A stretch of 20,859 nt of DNA from a virus: positions 1 to 20,859 of IMG/VR virus record IMGVR_UViG_3300018018_000035, one strand, 5' to 3'. Positions 6,959 to 13,152 of this stretch are shown here, piece by piece; position 1 is the stretch's first letter; each line of letters starts with the position of its first letter. Below the pieces are notes generated by a model, which saw nothing but the letters and a program-made list of their open reading frames with translations, searched no databases and had not been told where the DNA came from. Both the position numbers and the translations under genes were made by a program.

Positions 6959-8073
6959 CAACATCTCTTAAAATATCGAAGGAGGCTTTCCGGAAGCTAC
7001 AAACTCAGCCAGGCGGTATGCAACACCTTGAAGAGTTACGAGTGATCGAGAAGCAATTTCATTCTTCTTTCGAACTGAAAAAGTTTTATGAATCACTGAA
7101 TAAGCATCTTGCAGATAGATTGAAGGAAGGCGCGATACCCACACTTCAAGACCTTCAGGAAATCGATTCATTCACACGAAAATATTTCTATGGAAAAATG
7201 CCGGAGATAGAGATGTGGTTAGTGCGGGGTTTTGTCATCGGCAAATTGATCGAGAAGGCTGAGACTCTACCACCGCCACCCCGGAAAGTTCTGGATATTG
7301 AAAAGCTTCCCACGCGGGTGCGAGATGCTGCACGAGATTACAAGCTTACAGTACGTGAGACAAGGGCTTTAGAATGGAATGTTTCAAACGGCGCCAAGAG
7401 TTTGACGAATGCTACCAGCCGGACCGTCGGCAGGGTGCAAGAACTCCTGTACGATAATCTGAAAAATCGTGGTAGCATACGTGATTTTCGCCGGGCACTG
7501 GAAACAGAGTTCTTTGATGATGAACACGAGTTGAATCGAGATTGGAAGCGAGTTGCAATTACCGAGACCAATGCTGCGTTCAACAATGGATATCTGGTCC
7601 AGGTACCACCGAGTGAGTGGGTGATTGGGATGTCCCTGATTAATTGCTGCCCACAATGTAGCCGGCTAATTGACGGGAAAATATTTCCCGTGATAGAGCC
7701 TGCAGAAGATATGACATATGATAATCTTGATCCGGAGAGCAAGGAATATAAAAAAAGATCATGGCTGTGGGCCAATACAGTATGGACGGGGAAGGACAAC
7801 GTAGGCCGGAGTCCATCGCCATATAAAAAGATGACCGGTGAAAATGGGGAACCCGTATTAGTTGAGAGAGCACACTATGAGTTGTACATGCCATCGATCC
7901 CCTGTCATCCTTATTGTCGTTGTCGTTGGATTCGTCTGAAACCTCTGAATCAATACATAGAAAATGGCAACATCCGGATGAGAGCCATGGACGAGAAAGC
8001 ATGGGAGAAATGGTACAACGCCGATATCATCACAAAACTCACCGAACTAAAACAGCACGGTATAGAACTATGA
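6955..8073 (+). CDS. Phage head morphogenesis protein, SPP1 gp7 / Mu F-like
   Basis: The 372-residue protein belongs to the minor head proteins that bind the portal and, in some phages, enter the host with the DNA. The family signature is in the C-terminal half: 'VAITETNAAFNNGY' (about residues 200-215), the metal-binding pair C232-P-Q-C235 followed by 'RLIDGKIFPV', and the terminal 'P-C317-H-P-Y-C321-R-C323-R-W'. Residues 1-190 are helical. The region between the Cys pairs has an insertion (about 250-290) longer than in SPP1. The start ATG overlaps the preceding gene, and the stop overlaps the next gene's ATG. Its place just upstream of giant polyvalent-type proteins is typical of phages that inject such proteins. 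Confidence 0.85.
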   Translation: MTTSLKISKEAFRKLQTQPGGMQHLEELRVIEKQFHSSFELKKFYESLNKHLADRLKEGAIPTLQDLQEIDSFTRKYFYGKMPEIEMWLVRGFVIGKLIEKAETLPPPPRKVLDIEKLPTRVRDAARDYKLTVRETRALEWNVSNGAKSLTNATSRTVGRVQELLYDNLKNRGSIRDFRRALETEFFDDEHELNRDWKRVAITETNAAFNNGYLVQVPPSEWVIGMSLINCCPQCSRLIDGKIFPVIEPAEDMTYDNLDPESKEYKKRSWLWANTVWTGKDNVGRSPSPYKKMTGENGEPVLVERAHYELYMPSIPCHPYCRCRWIRLKPLNQYIENGNIRMRAMDEKAWEKWYNADIITKLTELKQHGIEL

Positions 8074-8327
8074 CCACAAGGCGGGGATTACTGATAATAA
8101 TCTCAGCGATTGCCTTGTTCGCCATTGGTGTAGTTTTCGGTTACAAATTACGGGAAATATCTGCAGAGCCAAGAGTTGTTTATAGGTTTGTCAGTCTTAC
8201 TGGAAAACACAGAAACTTATCGGGAAAGTCGGTAGAAGGGAAAGATATCAAGTTGGGGCGGATAGATTCCTTGCAGCTGTTAATGGTGCAGCATGAGGAA
8301 GAGCTGAGGAGATTTATGAGGCGGTGA
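8070..8327 (+). CDS. Small single-pass membrane protein, 85 aa
   Basis: I start this at the ATG at 8070, inside the overlap with the MuF-like stop codon (ATGA). The open frame extends further upstream only because it shadows the MuF gene. Residues 6-25 (GLLIIISAIALFAIGVVFGY) are a clear transmembrane helix or uncleaved signal anchor. The remaining 60 residues are charged, ending in a helix with EEELRRFMRR. The size and topology would suit a small envelope accessory protein, but there is no lysis signature. Its stop overlaps the next ATG (TGATG). Confidence 0.65.
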   Translation: MTTRRGLLIIISAIALFAIGVVFGYKLREISAEPRVVYRFVSLTGKHRNLSGKSVEGKDIKLGRIDSLQLLMVQHEEELRRFMRR

Positions 8328-8500
8328 TGGATAATACAATAAGAGTATATCCTCCACAAAATTATGAATCATCATTTCAGTATGTCGATGTCGAGAAAGG
8401 GCAGCAGGTAAGATGGCTGTATTGCCGTAATGGAGATAAAAAGATAATCTACGGTTATGCGATACTCAAGAAGAAACCGCGAAAGGTGAAAAGAGTTTAA
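8327..8500 (+). CDS. Small basic hypothetical protein, 57 aa
   Basis: The reading frame runs from ATG at 8327 (MDNTIRVYPPQNYE...) to TAA at 8498-8500 and exactly fills the gap between its neighbours. It shares one base with the previous stop and one with the next ATG (TAATG). The product looks like a small beta-barrel: alternating hydrophobics (VRWLYCRNGDKKIIYGYAIL) and a basic tail (KKKPRKVKRV). It may bind nucleic acid, but that is inference from charge only. Both overlaps support expression by translational coupling. Confidence 0.55.
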   Translation: MDNTIRVYPPQNYESSFQYVDVEKGQQVRWLYCRNGDKKIIYGYAILKKKPRKVKRV

Positions 8501-11500
8501 TGCAATGTGATACAAAGAAATATTTTGCTGGGCCGGTGCAAGGTGATACATTATCACGCGGAATTGAACTCTCGACAAAACAGACAGATAGTTCCATCCC
8601 ATTGATACTCAAGAGTCATGAAGTCGGATTCATAAATGGAAGACCGTATTTACTTGTAGATAAAACAATAGATACTTTTCTCGGTTCGGCGCCATCCAGA
8701 GAACACGGGAATGTATATTTTTTCAAGAGTGAGAATGATTGCATTATCGTCAGCGATATACAGGGGACGATTTTGGAAATAGCCGGCAGTTGGTTACAGA
8801 AGGGCGCGAAGACCAATGAGGGTCCGGTGATCGAGTGCGGTGATCAAGTGGCGCTGGTTGATACTGAGTCAGGAAGAAAAGTTTTTCGGAAAAGCCAATT
8901 GCGGCCGGTCAATGATTATCAACGAGAAGCACAGAAAATTGGGGAAGCTACAGATTTCTTTATAACATTGCGGAAACGCCTTGAACCAAACACGCAAGAG
9001 CCTATCACATCGAAAGTGAAAATCGGATTCAGTGGGGGAAGATTCAAGTTAAACCTGAATCCGGAAATACAGCCAGCCGAAGGTACTACGAAACAATTTG
9101 GGCCGAATGATACCCGGAAATTGATGCGGACTCCGGATGGTGCCATGCGCTGGATGAATGCGGATGAGGAAAAGAAGGAGCTGGAACGCCGGCAGCAAAA
9201 GAAGACAGGTGAAGTTCAGAATGAAGGGATTCAAAGACCTGCAGCCCAATTTCGAATCGGTCAAGAAATACCATACAAAGGTGAGAAGGTGCAGGTTATA
9301 AGTTATGCAGAAAACATCGTGGCATTCAAGAAAGAAGATGGGACAACAGGAACTTTGAAAGCAACGGAATACGATCATGATGCAGAAAGTAAAGCCGCTG
9401 CGAAAAAGCAATCAGTCCAAACATCTACAGAAGCCAAAAATAAGCAGCATGGGAAAATGACGGAAATCTATCAGCAGAATGCTCTCGATGAAAAGCGTCG
9501 ACGTCAACAGGAGAGAGCACTTCAATTCGAACCTCATCCTTCGTCAGAAGGGGAAAAATATCGGGAAGAAGTAAACCGGATACATAATGAGCAAATATTG
9601 ACACCGGAATACAAGCAATTCAAAGAACAACTTCCGGCAGGCTGGAATCAGCTGGATGATTTTAATTTTCAAAAGGAAGTAGAGTGGGAGCAGGAAGGCT
9701 GGTTCAAGATACATTTTACAATGAATCGGACCTGGATTCCGGAGAAAAAATCGTATACGGTTTCGTTTAATGACCGACCGATTCATTTGACTTACAAAGG
9801 TGAAATTCAGGAGTTAGTCGACATCGATGGTGATGATATCGTTTTGAAGGCTGGGAATAATGAAGTACGGATCAATCAGTACGATCTTGATAAGTATAGA
9901 GGAACTTTACTCCTGGATGAAGACGGGAATGCGACGGTCCAGAAAGGTGAGAAAGAACTTGGTGAACTCAGTATGGAAGAAGGCATTACCCAAGCAGATC
10001 TCCTGAAACCAGGGACAATCAAGATTATCAATGACGAGGTATGGAAAAGGATAGAGCCGGCCGCCGGTGCGCGATATATCGATGTTCGTCTTGGTAAGGT
10101 TGCTACAGGTATTACCGTATACAAGCATGGTCATGAAATTGGTGTAATAGATGGTAATCGGAGGACTAATATAGTCCTGAATAAGAACACACGCCGTAAT
10201 GTCGATAGTGATAAATTGGACGATGAATCGAAGAAGATGAGGCGATTAGTTGTTGGACTTACTGGCAGATTAAGAGAAGAACAAATTAAGAATATAGATG
10301 TCGATACAGCGAAAGCCAGAATCGAGGTAGGGAAAGAGAAAATAGGACGGAAACCGATCGATGCTGGAATGTACAAAGACGTCTTTGATTCCTTTATCAA
10401 TGACGGGGGGGAAGGGATCGATGAACAACTTGCAGAGGCTTATGGTCGGCCGGAATGGAAGGCAACAATTCAATCTCTGGCAGAGAGAATGAAGGTGGCA
10501 GATAATCAGCAGGGCCGGGAGATCGATGCATTCAATGCTTTGTCGAAGAGCGGAATTCTGAAAGAAAAACCTACAAACAGAACAACATCCGAACATATAG
10601 ATGCAGCTGAAGATTTTCTACGACAGCACCGAAACAATTATCTCCGCGATAAGCTTAGAACAAAGATTGGTGAAGCGCGTACAAGCGGAACCCAGGGTAA
10701 GTTTGAATGGGGGGAGACATCGGAGATTCCGGAAAATGCTAAAGCTGTTGTCGAAGAGCCGTTCAAGATTCGAGATAGTAGCGGAAATAGTTACCACGTG
10801 GTATATGCTTTTGTGCCTATGGACTCGGTAGTTGAATCCCATAATATCGAAGGTCAGGAGAATGCAGAACATCCCAAGGAACTGCAGGCAAGAAAAAGAA
10901 GTGACGTGCACGCCATAACCCAAATGCAGAAGATTGCGGCCGATATCAATGACGATGTGGTTACGGACAATGCCGATGCTACCCGTGGTGCACCGGTGGC
11001 CTTTGCCCGTGATGGGAAAGTCTATATCATCCAGGGGAACGGCCGCAGCGCAGGCATTAAAGGTACAAAAGGCGAACAACGAGAGAAATATTTCGGTATG
11101 ATACTCGATAAGGCGAAAAAACTTGGTGTATCAACTGATAAACTGACTGAAAACGACATGTTAGTCCGGATATTGACGCCGATGCATACTTATGAAGATG
11201 CACGCCGGCTGTCGGCATTCGGTCAGAAGAGTGCAGCTCTCCCACAGACCGAGGTCGAAGAAGCCCGGGCATTCCAGAATGCACAACGTATACCATATGA
11301 TTTCCGTATCAATCTTGAAGGGATAGGGAATAGATCGATCGATGAGAATAATGTTGGAACGTTCATCAGGAACAATCCGCAACTCTATCAGGAGATATTG
11401 AAAGATTCCGGATTAGCCCGGGAAGCCGTTGAGAGCCATCCATCGGTACAAACAAAACTTGTAAATACTGCAATGCTGGCCCAACTCAAGAGTGATTTCA

Positions 11501-12540
11501 TCGAGGATATCAGCAGTCGCGATGACAAGACACATCGTCTTGTACAGCAGCTGGCGCCGGCTCTGGCAGACAACCAGAGAGCCGTGGCCGAAGGCCAAGT
11601 ACCCAACTATGCAGATCTTCAATCCTTACTCGGCCGTGTTGTAAAATCTTACGATAATCTCGGTGCTGGAACAAAGTCATTGATGAATATCCGGGCCGGT
11701 AATGTGGAATTCCTGAATGATGATCCGCAGGCAATGAATCCCGATACACTTATCCATCGAATGAGACAAGAAGATCTGCTATCCACAGAGAAGAAAGAAG
11801 AGAATCTTTTCCGGGATCCGCTGACAGTTGTTGGGATGATAGCATATCACCAGGCAATGAATCCACGGATTGGAGAGGATAACCGGAATAAATCATTAAA
11901 CCAATTCGCATTGAAGATACGCAGGTTCTCGGATGCGCTGAAAACACTTAATCAAAATCAGAATGATATTTTCGGGGCTCTCAAAACAGATGAACAAAAG
12001 AAAGCAGAACAGTATCGGGATGTTGTGGCAATTGCTGAACGGACCCTATTGGAGAATAAACCTTATCGGGCCGGAGAGGAACAATTGACAGCCGATGAGC
12101 AAATAGCGGCAAAGGAACAATTTGGTGCATTCGATGTATATCGTAAAATGGAAAAAATTGCAAGACAGTATGGTTTCGAATTAGCGAATGAAAAAGGCGT
12201 ATTGAAGAAAAGTATTCGTCGATTGATAAGATTTTTTGGCGATCGGGATAAAAAGGCGATCGCCCTGTTTCGGAAATCAATGGAGAAACCAACGGCGGGT
12301 GAACTTTCAGCTATGGTCGAGGAAGCAGCCGAACAGACCGATACCCACCCCACCGAAGAACAGAAGAAAGCCGGCAATTACCAAAAAGGACATGTTCGAT
12401 TATATGGCCTTGATATCACTATTGAAAATCCGAAGGGGTCATTCCGCAGTGGCGTAAGCAAACAAGGCAAGAAGTGGGAAACTGAATTGAAACATCACTA
12501 TGGCTACATAACGCGTGTGAGAAAAACAAAGGATGAATAA
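8500..12540 (+). CDS. Polyvalent-type giant protein, N-terminal part: ddrB-like ParB domain and first half of an inorganic-pyrophosphatase-like domain
   Basis: This 1346-residue protein is assembled from many small domains. Residues 1-640 contain several short beta-barrel-like units (for example IGQEIPYKGEKVQVISYAEN near 260), separated by charged helical linkers. Residues about 740-875 match the ddrB-like ParB fold: VPMDSVVESHN, then LQARKRSDVHAITQMQKIA from 795, then RGAPVAFARDG and GNGRSAGI around 846-853. A helical region follows to about 1150. Residues 1285-1346 (KKAGNYQKGHVRLYGLDITI, ENPKGSFRSG, HHYGYITR) are the first half of the pyrophosphatase-like domain found in phage polyvalent proteins. 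The protein stops six residues after ITRV, before the metal-binding Asp motif, which is encoded past the HNH gene at 13153. Such proteins are thought to be injected with phage DNA and to counter host defences. The ATG overlaps the previous stop. Confidence 0.85.
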   Translation: MQCDTKKYFAGPVQGDTLSRGIELSTKQTDSSIPLILKSHEVGFINGRPYLLVDKTIDTFLGSAPSREHGNVYFFKSENDCIIVSDIQGTILEIAGSWLQKGAKTNEGPVIECGDQVALVDTESGRKVFRKSQLRPVNDYQREAQKIGEATDFFITLRKRLEPNTQEPITSKVKIGFSGGRFKLNLNPEIQPAEGTTKQFGPNDTRKLMRTPDGAMRWMNADEEKKELERRQQKKTGEVQNEGIQRPAAQFRIGQEIPYKGEKVQVISYAENIVAFKKEDGTTGTLKATEYDHDAESKAAAKKQSVQTSTEAKNKQHGKMTEIYQQNALDEKRRRQQERALQFEPHPSSEGEKYREEVNRIHNEQILTPEYKQFKEQLPAGWNQLDDFNFQKEVEWEQEGWFKIHFTMNRTWIPEKKSYTVSFNDRPIHLTYKGEIQELVDIDGDDIVLKAGNNEVRINQYDLDKYRGTLLLDEDGNATVQKGEKELGELSMEEGITQADLLKPGTIKIINDEVWKRIEPAAGARYIDVRLGKVATGITVYKHGHEIGVIDGNRRTNIVLNKNTRRNVDSDKLDDESKKMRRLVVGLTGRLREEQIKNIDVDTAKARIEVGKEKIGRKPIDAGMYKDVFDSFINDGGEGIDEQLAEAYGRPEWKATIQSLAERMKVADNQQGREIDAFNALSKSGILKEKPTNRTTSEHIDAAEDFLRQHRNNYLRDKLRTKIGEARTSGTQGKFEWGETSEIPENAKAVVEEPFKIRDSSGNSYHVVYAFVPMDSVVESHNIEGQENAEHPKELQARKRSDVHAITQMQKIAADINDDVVTDNADATRGAPVAFARDGKVYIIQGNGRSAGIKGTKGEQREKYFGMILDKAKKLGVSTDKLTENDMLVRILTPMHTYEDARRLSAFGQKSAALPQTEVEEARAFQNAQRIPYDFRINLEGIGNRSIDENNVGTFIRNNPQLYQEILKDSGLAREAVESHPSVQTKLVNTAMLAQLKSDFIEDISSRDDKTHRLVQQLAPALADNQRAVAEGQVPNYADLQSLLGRVVKSYDNLGAGTKSLMNIRAGNVEFLNDDPQAMNPDTLIHRMRQEDLLSTEKKEENLFRDPLTVVGMIAYHQAMNPRIGEDNRNKSLNQFALKIRRFSDALKTLNQNQNDIFGALKTDEQKKAEQYRDVVAIAERTLLENKPYRAGEEQLTADEQIAAKEQFGAFDVYRKMEKIARQYGFELANEKGVLKKSIRRLIRFFGDRDKKAIALFRKSMEKPTAGELSAMVEEAAEQTDTHPTEEQKKAGNYQKGHVRLYGLDITIENPKGSFRSGVSKQGKKWETELKHHYGYITRVRKTKDE

Positions 12541-12553
12541 GATAATGCTATTT

Positions 12554-13078
12554 CTAAATCAAATATTTTTGTTTGATGAGATATTTTCGGACACAAGGAG
12601 GTGTGACGTCAAGTTGTTTGGCAATTTGAGCGATCGGGATTCCTTGCTTAAAAAGTTTTACACCAGTTTTTGTGTCCCATTTATATTTTCCCCAGCGGAG
12701 ATTAATTGTGGACAATCCTTTTCGTTTAAACACTTTTATAATAGTACCATAATTGACATTGAAATGTTTTGCAATATATGCAAAGGATTTTCCCTTCTCA
12801 CGAAGTCGAAGGGCTTCATCAAACGACCAAGATCGTCGTTCACCTTCATGAATAATGGACATATGTTTGGATTGAGTAACAATTTCAAGATTGGAAGCTA
12901 TATTATTCAAGCCATTGTGATCTTTATGATGGATAAGTTCATCACATCGAAGGGTTCGTCCAATAATTTTTTCCATGATAACACGATGGGCAAGACGCTG
13001 TTTACCATTTACTCTAATAAGCAAATAAAAAGTATTACCTAATTTACGAATATGTCCACCAAGATTTGGGCGTCCCAT
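12554..13078 (-). CDS. HNH homing endonuclease, antisense, interrupting the polyvalent gene
   Basis: The 174-residue protein is the only convincing leftward gene. It has an I-HmuI-like HNH core: H50-H51-K-D53-H54-N55, then N58-N59 and N63-L-E65-I-V, preceded by 'LAHRVIMEKIIGRTL'. Two helix-turn-helix-like segments follow, at about 86-122 (FDEALRLREKGKSFAYIAKH) and 139-171 (LFKQGIPIAQIAKQLDVTPP), as expected for DNA-recognition modules of homing enzymes. The start has AAGGAT nine bases upstream. It lies between two ORFs that each encode half of one domain, so it looks like a mobile nuclease gene that invaded the polyvalent gene. The space outside its ORF is under 120 bases, which leaves little room for a separate group I intron. 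Confidence 0.88.
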   Translation of the reverse strand: MGRPNLGGHIRKLGNTFYLLIRVNGKQRLAHRVIMEKIIGRTLRCDELIHHKDHNGLNNIASNLEIVTQSKHMSIIHEGERRSWSFDEALRLREKGKSFAYIAKHFNVNYGTIIKVFKRKGLSTINLRWGKYKWDTKTGVKLFKQGIPIAQIAKQLDVTPPCVRKYLIKQKYLI

Positions 13079-13105
13079 TTCAATATATCCTTATTTGATG
13101 ATCGC

Positions 13106-13134
13106 AATGTAATGATTGGTTTCTTTAAAAGCAA
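13106..13134 (-). promoter_or_regulatory. Candidate promoter for the antisense HNH gene
   Basis: Reading leftward, TTGCTT (13134-13129) and TACATT (13111-13106) are separated by 17 bases. Each matches the sigma-70 consensus at four of six positions. The -10 element lies about 28 bases before the HNH start codon, which has its own AAGGAT site. A dedicated promoter would be expected for a gene facing away from every neighbour. The match is weak and unsupported by any other evidence. Confidence 0.3.
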
Positions 13135-13152
13135 ACTGATTAGGTTGATAAT

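Noticed and set aside
7338-7799. Leftward 153-codon open frame
   Set aside because: It is antisense to the conserved MuF-like domain, whose motifs are clear on the other strand.
12559-12578. Short inverted repeat ATCAAA/TTTGAT at the end of the HNH gene as its terminator
   Set aside because: It lies within the HNH coding region, is pure A/T apart from one pair, and has no following T tract on the leftward strand.
12533-13042. Rightward 169-codon open frame across the HNH gene
   Set aside because: The leftward frame carries a complete HNH core and HTH segments, and this frame is its mirror with Phe/Ser/Asn-rich antisense composition.
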